Of a stretch of DNA of 64,000 nucleotides, positions 9,369-18,231 are shown in pieces. Source of the stretch: Silicimonas algicola (GTDB lineage Bacteria > Pseudomonadota > Alphaproteobacteria > Rhodobacterales > Rhodobacteraceae). Location: NCBI RefSeq assembly GCF_003148765.1, contig NZ_QGGV01000001.1, positions 614,001-678,000 on the forward strand, given 5' to 3'. The notes beneath the pieces were generated by a model. That model saw nothing but the letters and a program-made list of their open reading frames with translations, searched no databases and was not told the DNA's origin. The stretch's first letter is position 1. Each line of letters begins with the position of its first letter. The translations under genes were made by a program, and so were the position numbers.

Positions 9369-10724
9369 ATGACCCGTATCCTCATCCCATCCGGGGCCCT
9401 GGGCCTCGACTACGACCGCGAGGCGCTGGCCCGCGGCGTCGCAATGAAGCCCGACCTCATCGCCATCGACGGAGGTTCGACGGATTCCGGTCCGTCCTAC
9501 CTGGGGCGCGGCGTGTCGAAATACGCGCGTGCCTCGACCAAGGTCGAGTGGAAAGGTCTGATCGCGGCCGCACGCGAGGCCGGATGCCCGCTCGTCATCG
9601 GCACCGCCGGGACCTGCGGCACCGACTCGACCGTCGACTGGCTGCTCGACATCACCCGCGAATGCCTGGCCGAGTTGTACCTGGACGCGCGCATCGCGAC
9701 GCTGAAGTGCCAGCAGCCGGCAGAGCGCGTCCTTGCCGCCATGACGTCCGGCGACCTTCTTCCGCTTGCCGCCGCGCCCGAGATCGACGAGGACCTCGTC
9801 GCGAGTTGCACCAACATCGTGGCCCTTGCGGGTGCCGAGCAGATCGCCGCGGCACTCGACACCGGGGCCGACATCGTGATCGCGGGCCGAACGACCGACA
9901 CCGCGATCATCTCGGCCCTGCCGCTTCAGCGCGGCGATCACGCCGGCGGCGCGTGGCATGGCGCCAAGATCGGCGAATGCGGCGCGCTGTGCGCCACGAA
10001 CCCTCAGTCCGGGGTCCTTCTCGTCGATTTCGACGCGCAAGGATTCACCGTGACGCCCCTGGCCGAAGGCGCCCGCGCCACGCCGCGCACGGTCCTTGCG
10101 CACATGCTTTATGAAAACTCCGACCCCTTCATCCTCTACGAGCCGGGCGGCCATCTCGACGTGACGGGCGCGAATTACAGCGCGCTCGACGATACGCGTG
10201 TCCGGGTCGAGGGATCGGCCTGGGTGCCCTCCGACACTTACGCCGTGAAGCTCGAAGGGGCCCGGATCGCTGGCTATCAGACGATTCTTCTGACCACCGT
10301 CCGCGATCGCCACTACGTCGAGAATATCCGCGCCTGGACCGACGACATCCTGCGGAAGCATACCGTCAAGGTCGCCGACCGGACGGGGCTGACCGCAGGC
10401 GTCGACTTTACCTGCGAACTGCGTCTCATCGGCGTCGACAGCACGCTCGGGGCGCTCGAGACGCGGGACACCATCCCCGACGAGGTCGGCGTCCTCTGCG
10501 TCATCACTGCCGCCGACCAGGCGACGGCGAACGAGATCGGGAAGCTGATGAACCCCTATCTCCTCCACCATCCCCTGACGCGGGACGAGGAGCAGCCGAC
10601 TTTCGCGTTCCCTTTCTCGCCCGCCGAGATCGACCGCGGTCCGGCTTGGGAATTCTGCCTGAACCACGTCATGCGGCTGGACGACCCGATGCAGGCCTTC
10701 CGGCTCGAGGTCGTCGATGCCTGA
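9369..10724 (+). CDS. AtuA-like protein (DUF1446 family)
   Basis: A 451-residue cytoplasmic protein of the acyclic-terpene-utilisation AtuA/DUF1446 family. It opens with a short strand and IAIDGGSTDSGPSYLG (~33-48), then GTAGTCGTDS (~79) and IAGRTTDTAI (~176), glycine-rich segments typical of the family. AtuA is genetically linked to citronellol/geraniol breakdown in Pseudomonas, but most homologues have no demonstrated reaction. It overlaps the DUF4387 gene by eight bases and follows tctCBA, so the group probably imports and transforms one carboxylic acid. The terpene label should not be taken literally here: no other atu or liu gene is nearby. Confidence 0.8.
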   Translation: MTRILIPSGALGLDYDREALARGVAMKPDLIAIDGGSTDSGPSYLGRGVSKYARASTKVEWKGLIAAAREAGCPLVIGTAGTCGTDSTVDWLLDITRECLAELYLDARIATLKCQQPAERVLAAMTSGDLLPLAAAPEIDEDLVASCTNIVALAGAEQIAAALDTGADIVIAGRTTDTAIISALPLQRGDHAGGAWHGAKIGECGALCATNPQSGVLLVDFDAQGFTVTPLAEGARATPRTVLAHMLYENSDPFILYEPGGHLDVTGANYSALDDTRVRVEGSAWVPSDTYAVKLEGARIAGYQTILLTTVRDRHYVENIRAWTDDILRKHTVKVADRTGLTAGVDFTCELRLIGVDSTLGALETRDTIPDEVGVLCVITAADQATANEIGKLMNPYLLHHPLTRDEEQPTFAFPFSPAEIDRGPAWEFCLNHVMRLDDPMQAFRLEVVDA

Positions 10725-11019
10725 ACTCGGCCAGGTGGCGGACAAGGTCCGCTCCAAGAACGCGGGGCCGTTCTGGCTGACCATCGACGTCTTCTGCGGC
10801 TCGCCGGAGGCCTTCGCGCGCATCGCGGGAGGCGTCTCGACCGAGAGGGTCGCGGCGGCGCTCAAGGTCGATCCGGCGACGGTCAAGCGTTTCGACATTC
10901 CGGCGCTGAACGTCATCAAGATCAGCCTGCCGCGTCCCACGGTGCAGGGCCGGCACGACGACCGGGACATGCACGGCGCAGGCTGGGCCTCGGTGATTGC
11001 GGAACTGGAACTGAACTGA
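10717..11019 (+). CDS. DUF4387 family protein, partner of the AtuA-like protein
   Basis: A 100-residue protein matching the small DUF4387 family (N-terminal VRSKNAGPFWLTIDVFC, later NVIKISLPRP and a C-terminal GRHDDRDMHGAGWA). Such proteins are found immediately after, or fused to, AtuA-like proteins, so it is probably a second subunit. Its ATG lies inside the AtuA reading frame, an eight-base overlap that would keep the two at matched levels. No catalytic residues can be assigned from the sequence. Confidence 0.75.
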   Translation: MPELGQVADKVRSKNAGPFWLTIDVFCGSPEAFARIAGGVSTERVAAALKVDPATVKRFDIPALNVIKISLPRPTVQGRHDDRDMHGAGWASVIAELELN

Positions 11020-11472
11020 GGTGGCGAGCGCGCTGGATTGAGGACACCGTCGGCGTCCTGACGGAGGCCGGACTCGGTTCTCCCGGTCCCTGGCGTAGGG
11101 ACTGCTCTGCCTCTCCCGCTCGGTTGGCGCGATGGCCCACGCCGGGGAGTCCCGAGACTCGGTCAGATGTCGATTGCCGGGGTCGCCCGATGCGGCGGCG
11201 AAGCCTTTTCGAAGGCCGGGGGTTCCTCTATTTCTCACATTGCGAGAACAATGCAGGGTTTGAACCCCATGATTGTCTCTCAAGCAAATGGGTCTCCGCC
11301 CCTCATATGCCCCGAGATTGACGCAATCGGTGTTATCAGCGCATTCTCACGCGGACGTGGATCTCTGCACCAGCCTGCCGGCGTGGCTGGAAGTGGGTCC
11401 TGAAATTTGGTATCAGGCTTGTGGGCCGACGCGGAATTTTGCCGCGGCGAGTGGTAAGGGGTAATTTCAGAT
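11020..11472. other. Non-coding gap before the adhesin gene
   Basis: A 453-base stretch without a convincing gene. The short open frames in it (for example 11167-11403) lack ribosome-binding sites and family resemblance. An imperfect inverted repeat AGGACACCG/CGGCGTCCT lies just after DUF4387 (about 11041-11059) and could be a transcript end. A CCTGA-N9-TCAGG repeat at 11399-11417 lies in the probable leader of the adhesin gene. TTGACG at 11318 resembles a -35 box, but I see no matching -10 element. The region probably holds the regulated promoter of the adhesin. Confidence 0.4.
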
Positions 11473-14400
11473 ATGGCCAACGTCATTGTCGACACCGACG
11501 AGGGCACGCTCCACGTCACGCAATCAGGCTTCGATACCAACACCAGCGTCGACGGCGACGAAGCCGCCGGAATGCGCGTCACGGTCGTCTACGAGGGCGG
11601 TCTGACAGAGGTTCTCACCTGGCAGGCCACAGGCGGCACCTCGGGCGGGGTCACCGGCTCGGGCATGAGCCTCACGATGTCGACGGCCGCGACGTTTACC
11701 CTGACGTCCAGCCTGCGGGTCGTGTCGCTGAAGCTCGAGGCACAGTACGGTAACGCGGTCTTCGACACCCTGAAGGGCGTGAACAACGGCACGCGCGGCG
11801 ATACCCTCGGCACCAAGATCGGTTTCCCCTATGAGGAGATGGGTGGCGATCCGGTCACCGGGACGGTTGAAGTGACCTATTCCGACGGTGTGATCCGCGC
11901 CGGGCTGGAGCGCGGCACCGACATCTTCACGACGATGACAATCGACTATTCGGGCGTCGCCGGCGGCGGCATCCTCGGAACGATCCAGTTTCGCAGCGAC
12001 ATGGACAACATCGCCGTCCCCGGCGATCTGGCTCCCGTTACGGCGAACACCGCCCCTGACGCCGTCGACGACGCGATCACCACGAACGAGGATACGGCGG
12101 TCAACATCGCCGTCCGCGCCAACGACACCGACGCCGATGGCGACTCGCTGACCGTGCAGTCCGTAGGGCAGGGCGCGCACGGCTCCGTCTCGATCAATCC
12201 CGACGGATCGGTGCGCTATGCTCCGAACGCGAATTACAGCGGAGCCGACAGCTTTACCTACACGCTGTCAGACGGCAACGGCGGCACCGATACAGCAACG
12301 GTGAATGTCACCGTGACTGCGGTCAACGACGTGCCGGTTGCCGTCAACGACACCGCGTCGACGGCGCAGGGCGTCCCCGTGGACATTGCAGTCCTTGCCA
12401 ACGACACAGACGTCGACGGGGATCCGCGCACCGTGACCTCGGTCACCCAGGGCGCCAACGGGTCTGTCGCGATCAACCCGAACGGAACCGTGAAATACAC
12501 GCCGAACGCTGGTTTCGGCGGCAGCGACAGCTTCAGCTACAGCATCTCGGACGGGAAGGGCGGGACGTCCAGCGCCACAGTCACCGTGGGCGTGGGTTCG
12601 AACGCGGCACCTGTCGCGGGAGACGACGCCTATTCGATCGACGAGGACGCCGTCCTGACCGTGGCTGCGCCCGGCGTGAGAGCGAACGACACCGACGCGA
12701 ACGGCGACGCTCTGACCGTATCGCTGGTGAGCGGCGTCTCTCACGGCACGCTGACGCTGAACGCCGATGGATCCTTCACCTATACGCCCTCCGCGGACTA
12801 CTTCGGGTCCGACAGTTTTACCTATGCTGTGTCGGACGGGCGGGGCGGCTCGGACACTGCCACCGTCGGGCTGACCGTGAACGCGGTGAACGACGCGCCA
12901 GTCGCGAACGACGATACGGCCTCGACGACGGCTGGTGTGCCGGCGCAGATCGCCGTCCTCGCCAACGACACCGATGTCGAGGGGCAGACCCCCAGCGTGG
13001 CCTCGACGGGGCAGGGCGCGAACGGTTCGGTCGCGGTCAATGCAGACGGAACAGTGACCTACAGCCCGAACGCGGACTTCACCGGCGCCGACAGCTTCGT
13101 CTACACCGTCTCTGACGGCAACGGCGGGTCCGACACCGCGACCGTCACGGTCAACGTCGGATCGAGCGGTCAGGTCATCTTCGGGACCGAAGGCGACGAC
13201 CGTCTGCGCGGCACCTCGGGCGACGACATCATCGACCCGCTGGGCGGTCTTCGCGACGAGATGTGGGGCGAAGGCGGGGCGGATTTCTTCGACCTCGCAT
13301 CGTCGTCCTCGAACGGGATCTCGGAGAAGAAGGTCATCCTCGACTTCGACTTTGCCTCCGGCGACCGCATCGGTCTTGGCGGGGCGAGCGTCGCGAACTG
13401 GGTGGTGCGAAACGGCAACCTGTCAATCACGCTCGACGGGGACGGCGATACGATCAACCTCCGCGGCGTCTCGACCTTCGACGATGCCTACTTCGGAGGC
13501 GGCCGGTCGAACACGGCGCCCGTCGCAGGGGACAACACGGCGATTACCAACGAAGACACGCCCGTCAGCATCAATGTGCTGGCGAACGACACCGACGCCG
13601 ATGGTGACCCGCTTTCGGTCCTCGCGGTGACGCAGGGCGCGCACGGGGTGGTGTCGATCAATCCGGACGGCACGCTGCGCTATGCGCCCGACGCCAACTA
13701 TCATGGCGCCGACACTTTCTCCTATACCGTCTCGGACGGCTTTGGGGGCATCGACACCGCGACCGTCGGCGTGACGGTGACCTCGGTGAACGATGCGCCC
13801 GAAGCCAACAACGACAGCGCCTCGACCGAGATCGGCGTGCCGGTCGACATCGACGTCGCGGCGAACGACGGCGACGCCGACGGCGACCCGCACACGATAA
13901 CGGCGATCACGCAAGGCTTGGGCGGCATCGTCTCGATCAACCCGAACGGGACGCTCCACTACGCTCCAAACGCGGGCTTCGACGGCATCGACGGCTTTAC
14001 CTACACCATCTCGGACGGGAAGGGCGGCACCAGCACCGCCAGCGTCTCGGTCGCCGTCGCGGCAAGCGGGAACGTCATCCTCGGCACCGAGGGCGACGAC
14101 CGGCTGAGGGGCACCGACGGCAACGACACCTTTGACCCGCTCGGCGGCGCGCGCGACGAGATGAGCGGAGGCCTCGGGGCCGACTTCTTCGACTTCGCCT
14201 CGTCGGTAGCGAACGGCGCGAGCGAGAAGAAGGTCATCCTCGATTTCGATTACGATGCCGGTGACCGCGTCGGTCTGGGCGATGCCTCGGTGGACTCGTG
14301 GTTCGTGCGGAACGGCAACCTCGTTGTCGAGCTCGACCACGACCACGATGTGCTGACATTCCGCAACTTCGTCGACTACGACCCCGACATGTTCGTCTGA
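11473..14400 (+). CDS. Secreted RTX-type adhesin with cadherin-like repeats
   Basis: A 975-residue acidic protein without an N-terminal signal peptide. Residues 1-190 form a unique N-terminal region. Six cadherin-like/Ig-like repeats of about 90 residues, each with a variant of A-N-D-T-D-x-D-G-D and SDGxGG, begin near 192, 286, 376, 475, 679 and 775. Two RTX-like modules starting GTEGDDRLRG lie at about 568-678 and 868-975. The second is the C-terminus, where type I secretion signals sit. Family knowledge says such proteins leave through a type I exporter and bind calcium in adhesion or biofilm. No exporter genes are adjacent. AAGGGG precedes the ATG, and a terminator-like hairpin follows the stop. 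Confidence 0.85.
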   Translation: MANVIVDTDEGTLHVTQSGFDTNTSVDGDEAAGMRVTVVYEGGLTEVLTWQATGGTSGGVTGSGMSLTMSTAATFTLTSSLRVVSLKLEAQYGNAVFDTLKGVNNGTRGDTLGTKIGFPYEEMGGDPVTGTVEVTYSDGVIRAGLERGTDIFTTMTIDYSGVAGGGILGTIQFRSDMDNIAVPGDLAPVTANTAPDAVDDAITTNEDTAVNIAVRANDTDADGDSLTVQSVGQGAHGSVSINPDGSVRYAPNANYSGADSFTYTLSDGNGGTDTATVNVTVTAVNDVPVAVNDTASTAQGVPVDIAVLANDTDVDGDPRTVTSVTQGANGSVAINPNGTVKYTPNAGFGGSDSFSYSISDGKGGTSSATVTVGVGSNAAPVAGDDAYSIDEDAVLTVAAPGVRANDTDANGDALTVSLVSGVSHGTLTLNADGSFTYTPSADYFGSDSFTYAVSDGRGGSDTATVGLTVNAVNDAPVANDDTASTTAGVPAQIAVLANDTDVEGQTPSVASTGQGANGSVAVNADGTVTYSPNADFTGADSFVYTVSDGNGGSDTATVTVNVGSSGQVIFGTEGDDRLRGTSGDDIIDPLGGLRDEMWGEGGADFFDLASSSSNGISEKKVILDFDFASGDRIGLGGASVANWVVRNGNLSITLDGDGDTINLRGVSTFDDAYFGGGRSNTAPVAGDNTAITNEDTPVSINVLANDTDADGDPLSVLAVTQGAHGVVSINPDGTLRYAPDANYHGADTFSYTVSDGFGGIDTATVGVTVTSVNDAPEANNDSASTEIGVPVDIDVAANDGDADGDPHTITAITQGLGGIVSINPNGTLHYAPNAGFDGIDGFTYTISDGKGGTSTASVSVAVAASGNVILGTEGDDRLRGTDGNDTFDPLGGARDEMSGGLGADFFDFASSVANGASEKKVILDFDYDAGDRVGLGDASVDSWFVRNGNLVVELDHDHDVLTFRNFVDYDPDMFV

Positions 14401-14403
14401 CCT

Positions 14404-14429
14404 CCTCGCACCCGATCAGGGGTGCGGGG
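14404..14429 (+). terminator. Terminator after the adhesin gene
   Basis: A 10-bp stem CCTCGCACCC paired with GGGTGCGGGG (one T-G wobble) around a six-base loop, followed by GCTTTCC. It begins three bases after the adhesin stop codon, which fits rho-independent termination, although the T run is short. Confidence 0.6.
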
Positions 14430-14504
14430 GCTTTCCTGTCACCACGTCAGCGGCTAGACGAGGCGCCGCGGCGGGCACCCGTCCGCCGGAACGGGGCGCA
14501 GGGT

Positions 14505-15677
14505 ATGGACTACGATGCGATCATCCTCGGCGCGGGCGGCGCGGGGCTTCTCGCGGCGGCGCTTGCCGGACAGGCGGGGGGGCGCGTTCTCGTGCTGGAT
14601 CACGCGGACAAGCCCGGCAAGAAAATCCTGATCTCGGGCGGAGGGCGGTGCAACTTCACCAACACCGGGACCGAGCCCGACTGCTTTCTCTCCGAGAACC
14701 CGCATTTCGCGAAATCCGCTCTCAGCCGTTATACCCAGTGGGACTTTCTCGCCCTTGTCGAAGCGCACCGGATTAGCTGGCACGAAAAGACGCTGGGACA
14801 GCTTTTTTGCGATGGGTCGGCTCGGCAGATCGTGGCGATGCTGCTCGACGAATGCGCAAAGGGTGGCGTCGAGATACGCCTCTCGACGGAAATAGGAGAG
14901 ATCGGCCATGCCGACGGCCTGTTTGGCGTTGCAGGCAAGACCGCACCGCAGCTTGTCATCGCGACGGGAGGCCCGTCGATCCCCAAGATGGGCGCGACCG
15001 GCATCGCCTACGACATCGCGCGACGCTTCGGCCTGGACGTGGTGACCCCGCGCCCTGCTCTGGTGCCCCTGACGCTTGGCGAGGGCGACCGCGCATTCCG
15101 CGACATCTCGGGCGTGTCCTGCCCCGTCACCGCGCGCGTCGGCGGCACGACCTTTGCGGAAGCAGCGCTTTTCACGCATCGCGGGCTGTCGGGACCGGCC
15201 ATCCTTCAAGTCTCGTCCTACTGGTCGCCGGGCGATGCCGTCGTCCTGAACGTCGCTCCGGGCGCGCTCGACGCCCTGCGGGAGGCGCGCCGCAAGATGC
15301 CGCGCGCGCATCTGAAGGCGGCGCTGTCCGAGCTTTTGCCCAAACGCCTGGCCGAGGTCCTTTCGGATCGCATCGGACTGGCGCAGGAGCTCGGCAACAC
15401 CTCAGACGCCGAACTGGCGCGCGTGTCGGAGGGTCTGACAGCGTTGACGTTCCATCCCACCGGGACCGAGGGTTACGCCAAGGCCGAGGTTACGGCGGGA
15501 GGCATTTCGACCGAGGCGTTGTCTTCCAGCACCATGGAGGCGCGGAACGTGCCTGGCCTCTATGCCATAGGCGAGGCGGTCGACGTGACCGGTTGGCTTG
15601 GCGGCTACAACTTCCAGTGGGCATGGTCGTCGGCGGCGGCCGCCGCCGGGGCGATCGCCGAGAGGTCGAGACGTTAG
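14505..15677 (+). CDS. HI0933/BaiN-type NAD(P)/FAD-dependent oxidoreductase
   Basis: A 390-residue flavoprotein. It opens with an FAD-binding Rossmann motif (DAIILGAGGAGLLAA, residues 4-18), then the HI0933 hallmark GKKILISGGGRCNFTN (~42-57), ATGGPSIPKMG (~150) and a C-terminal FAD segment LYAIGEAVDVTGWLGGYNFQ. Homologues are annotated as aminoacetone oxidase family or BaiN-like proteins, but most have no proven substrate. The ATG at 14505 was chosen because the protein homology starts there; the reading frame extends upstream without a plausible ribosome-binding site. The gene ends seven bases from the convergent HAD gene and shows no operon link to the adhesin. Confidence 0.85.
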   Translation: MDYDAIILGAGGAGLLAAALAGQAGGRVLVLDHADKPGKKILISGGGRCNFTNTGTEPDCFLSENPHFAKSALSRYTQWDFLALVEAHRISWHEKTLGQLFCDGSARQIVAMLLDECAKGGVEIRLSTEIGEIGHADGLFGVAGKTAPQLVIATGGPSIPKMGATGIAYDIARRFGLDVVTPRPALVPLTLGEGDRAFRDISGVSCPVTARVGGTTFAEAALFTHRGLSGPAILQVSSYWSPGDAVVLNVAPGALDALREARRKMPRAHLKAALSELLPKRLAEVLSDRIGLAQELGNTSDAELARVSEGLTALTFHPTGTEGYAKAEVTAGGISTEALSSSTMEARNVPGLYAIGEAVDVTGWLGGYNFQWAWSSAAAAAGAIAERSRR

Positions 15678-15684
15678 GGCTGCC

Positions 15685-16581
15685 TCAAGGCGCCTCGATC
15701 AGGTGATCGGGACAGATGCCCGACCGGTCGATGGCTGCCGCGATGTCCTGTCCGGCGAAGAATCCATGTCCGGTCACGAGGGCCGACGCGATGCCTGCGG
15801 CCTGCGCGCCCAGGATATCGGTGTGGAGGCTGTCGCCCACCATCAGGATCCGGTCGCGTCCGATATCAGGCAGACGCTCGAAGGCCAGGTCGAAGATCAT
15901 GGGGAACGGCTTGCCGCAGAAGATCGGAGCGACCCCGGTGCGGTCTGCGAGGCGATGCGCGAACTGTCCGGGCTCGGTCGAGAAGCCTATTTCGCGCGGG
16001 GCGACGATGTCGGGGTTGCCGACGTAGACCGGCCTTTGGCGCTTTGTCAGCGCGGCTTCGAGCAGCGCCTGCCGTGCCTCGGTCCAGGTGGCGCTTCCGA
16101 TCATCAGGATGCCGTCCGCGGCCTCGTAGGCCGAAGGCTCGTCCCCAAGTCGGACATGCGGCAGGCTCTCGAATTCCGCGGCTTCGACCCCGTCGCTGAT
16201 CATCAGGCCCCAGGTGCGGCCATCGCCTCCGTCCACCTGCCGGGCGAGCGCCTTGCGGCTGGTCACGATGTCGTCCGTGTCGAAGTCGTACCCGAGACGC
16301 GCATATTTCTCGACAAGTCGGTCGTGCGGAAATCCGGCCGCGTTCGACACGACCAGCACACGCTTTCCGAGGGCCCGCAGGTCGGCGATGCGCTCGGCGA
16401 CGCCGGGAATCGCCGTCTCGCCGATATTGAGCACGCCGAAGGCATCCAGGAGGAAGGCGTCGTACTCCTGCGCCAGGTCCCCGAGGTTTTGCGACAGCCG
16501 TGGCGCGCAAATGGCGGGTACCGGCAACGGCAGCCTTGCGCGGACGGCTTCGTAGGCGGCAAACGCCTCCGCGAAGGTCAT
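15685..16581 (-). CDS. TIGR01459-family HAD hydrolase (class IIA)
   Basis: A 298-residue HAD-superfamily protein resembling the class IIA (NagD-like) TIGR01459 group. Motif I reads LLDAFGVLN (~42): the nucleophile Asp is present but the usual second Asp is replaced by Phe, a deviation also typical of this group (often Trp). VVSNAAGFP supplies motif II, GKPFP the Lys of motif III and MVGDSLHTDI motif IV. It probably dephosphorylates a small phosphorylated compound in the cytoplasm. It is the last gene of the minus-strand phn operon, five bases after the second permease, so its substrate may derive from the imported organophosphorus compound. That link is inference. Confidence 0.75.
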   Translation of the reverse strand: MTFAEAFAAYEAVRARLPLPVPAICAPRLSQNLGDLAQEYDAFLLDAFGVLNIGETAIPGVAERIADLRALGKRVLVVSNAAGFPHDRLVEKYARLGYDFDTDDIVTSRKALARQVDGGDGRTWGLMISDGVEAAEFESLPHVRLGDEPSAYEAADGILMIGSATWTEARQALLEAALTKRQRPVYVGNPDIVAPREIGFSTEPGQFAHRLADRTGVAPIFCGKPFPMIFDLAFERLPDIGRDRILMVGDSLHTDILGAQAAGIASALVTGHGFFAGQDIAAAIDRSGICPDHLIEAP

Positions 16582-16586
16582 CGCGC

Positions 16587-17402
16587 TCAAATGATCGCCC
16601 CGCGTACCTTGGCGGAGACCCATTCGCTGATGACGACCGCTGCGAGGATGACGAGCAGGATCAGGCTGACCTGAGGCCAGGCCAGCACGTTGAGCGAGGC
16701 CTGGAGCTGAAGGCCGATGCCGCCCGCCCCGACAAGGCCCAGAACGGTGGACTCGCGGATGTTGATGTCCCAGCGGAAGACGGCGATCCCGGCGAAGGCC
16801 GGCATGACTTGCGGCACGATCCCGTAGGCCATCACCTGCCACCGGGACGCGCCTGTCGCGGTAATCGCCTCGACCTGGGCGTGGTCGATCTCCTCGATGG
16901 CCTCGTACAGAAGCTTGGCGCAGAAGCCGATCGAGCGGATGGCGATGGAGATGACTCCCGCAAAGACGCCGGGTCCGATGATCGCGATGAGGAGAAGCGC
17001 CCAGATCAGCGAGTTGATGGAGCGCGTCGACACGATGATGAAAAGAGCAATGGGACGGATCAGCCAGCGCGAGGGCGTGGTGTTTCGCGCCGCCATGAAG
17101 GCAACCGGCACCGCCAGAAACAGCGCGATCAGCGTGCCGAGCGTGGCGATGTTCAGTGTATCCCAAATCGGCCACCAGAGCCGGCTGATGTATTCCCACC
17201 GCGGCGGGGTCGCACGGGACCAGATGTCGCCCGCGATGGTGGGCGCGTCCCAGACGAAGAACCACGTCGTCGCGTCCGAGATCTGCTTCCAGCAGAACAG
17301 GAAGATGGCGAGGCCGACCAGCCAGCCGAACCAGCGGACCAGCGCCTCTCCGGCGGTGCGGCGGCGCCAGATCGCGACGCCCTCGTGCTCGCGGACCGGC
17401 AT
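16587..17402 (-). CDS. phnE: Phosphonate ABC transporter permease PhnE (second copy)
   Basis: A 271-residue inner-membrane permease with about six segments and the coupling-helix motif EAITATGASRWQVMAYGIVP that docks onto the ATPase, followed by the PhnE-typical [20 protein letters not shown]. It forms the channel with the neighbouring permease, driven by PhnC. The ATG begins one base after the stop of the upstream permease, so the pair is translated together. Having two PhnE-like permeases is common in alphaproteobacterial phn operons and suggests a heterodimeric channel. Confidence 0.9.
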   Translation of the reverse strand: MPVREHEGVAIWRRRTAGEALVRWFGWLVGLAIFLFCWKQISDATTWFFVWDAPTIAGDIWSRATPPRWEYISRLWWPIWDTLNIATLGTLIALFLAVPVAFMAARNTTPSRWLIRPIALFIIVSTRSINSLIWALLLIAIIGPGVFAGVISIAIRSIGFCAKLLYEAIEEIDHAQVEAITATGASRWQVMAYGIVPQVMPAFAGIAVFRWDINIRESTVLGLVGAGGIGLQLQASLNVLAWPQVSLILLVILAAVVISEWVSAKVRGAII

Positions 17403-17403
17403 C

Positions 17404-18231
17404 CTATTGCACCCTCGCCCGGACCACGCCGGAGATGTATTCGAGCGCCATGACGATCCCGATGATGAGCAGCAGGATCGCCGCGGCGGTGTCGTACTCG
17501 TAGCGGTCGAAGGCCGTATTGAGCGTCGCCCCGATGCCGCCCGCGCCGACGAGACCAAGAATCGCGCTTTCACGGAAGTTGATGTCGACGCGATAGATCG
17601 ACAGGCCCACGAGGCGCGGCATGACCTGAGGCTGGACCCCGTAGTTGATCCACTGAAGCCAGCGCGCGCCGGACGCCCGGATCGCCTCGGCCTGCGTGCG
17701 GTCCATCGCCTCGATGTCCTCGGCCAGCAGCTTCGACAGGAAGCCGATAGTCGCGAAGGACAGGGTCAGGAAGCCGGCGAGCGGACCGAAGCCGAAGATC
17801 GCGACAAGAAGGATTGCCACGATGATCTCCTGCAGCGCCCGGCTGACCGCGACGATGCCGCGGCAGATCATGTAGACGGGCAGGGGCGCGATGTTGCGTG
17901 CGGCGCCAAGTCCGATGGGGATCGAGATCAGGATGCCCACGACCGAAGCGGACACGGTAATGACGATGCTCTCCACCAGCCCGCCCCAGATGTCCGAGGC
18001 GCGGGTGACGAAGTCGGGACGCGTGAAGGACAGGATGAACTGAAGCCCCCGGTCGAGGCCCTCGTAGACCCGGTTCCAGTCGACATCGATTGTCAGGAAG
18101 GCGGCGATCAGGTAGGCCACGAAGCCGGCGATCAGACCCCAGCGCAAGAGCGGCCGGCGAACGAAATGCGGCTTCCGCCAGGCGGTGCCCAGGATGTCGT
18201 CGAGCTCCCGCCGTTCTTCGTCCGGCCTCAT
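17404..18231 (-). CDS. phnE: Phosphonate ABC transporter permease PhnE (first copy)
   Basis: A 275-residue permease. After a charged N-terminus (about 30 residues) there is one membrane segment, a periplasmic loop and a five-segment core with the motif [20 protein letters not shown], then [20 protein letters not shown], nearly the same as in its neighbour. It serves the same importer. The start overlaps the phnC stop by four bases (ATGA). Which phosphonate, phosphite or phosphate ester is carried cannot be told from the permease; no C-P lyase genes are present in the window. Confidence 0.9.
   Translation of the reverse strand: MRPDEERRELDDILGTAWRKPHFVRRPLLRWGLIAGFVAYLIAAFLTIDVDWNRVYEGLDRGLQFILSFTRPDFVTRASDIWGGLVESIVITVSASVVGILISIPIGLGAARNIAPLPVYMICRGIVAVSRALQEIIVAILLVAIFGFGPLAGFLTLSFATIGFLSKLLAEDIEAMDRTQAEAIRASGARWLQWINYGVQPQVMPRLVGLSIYRVDINFRESAILGLVGAGGIGATLNTAFDRYEYDTAAAILLLIIGIVMALEYISGVVRARVQ

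Noticed and set aside
11124-11464. Short plus-strand genes before the adhesin
   Set aside because: Several overlapping frames of 60-80 codons exist, but none has a ribosome-binding site or recognisable composition.
12046-14400. Regular repeats that could suggest a CRISPR array or satellite DNA
   Set aside because: The repeats are about 270-290 bases, in frame, and encode cadherin-like domains. Spacers and short identical direct repeats are absent.
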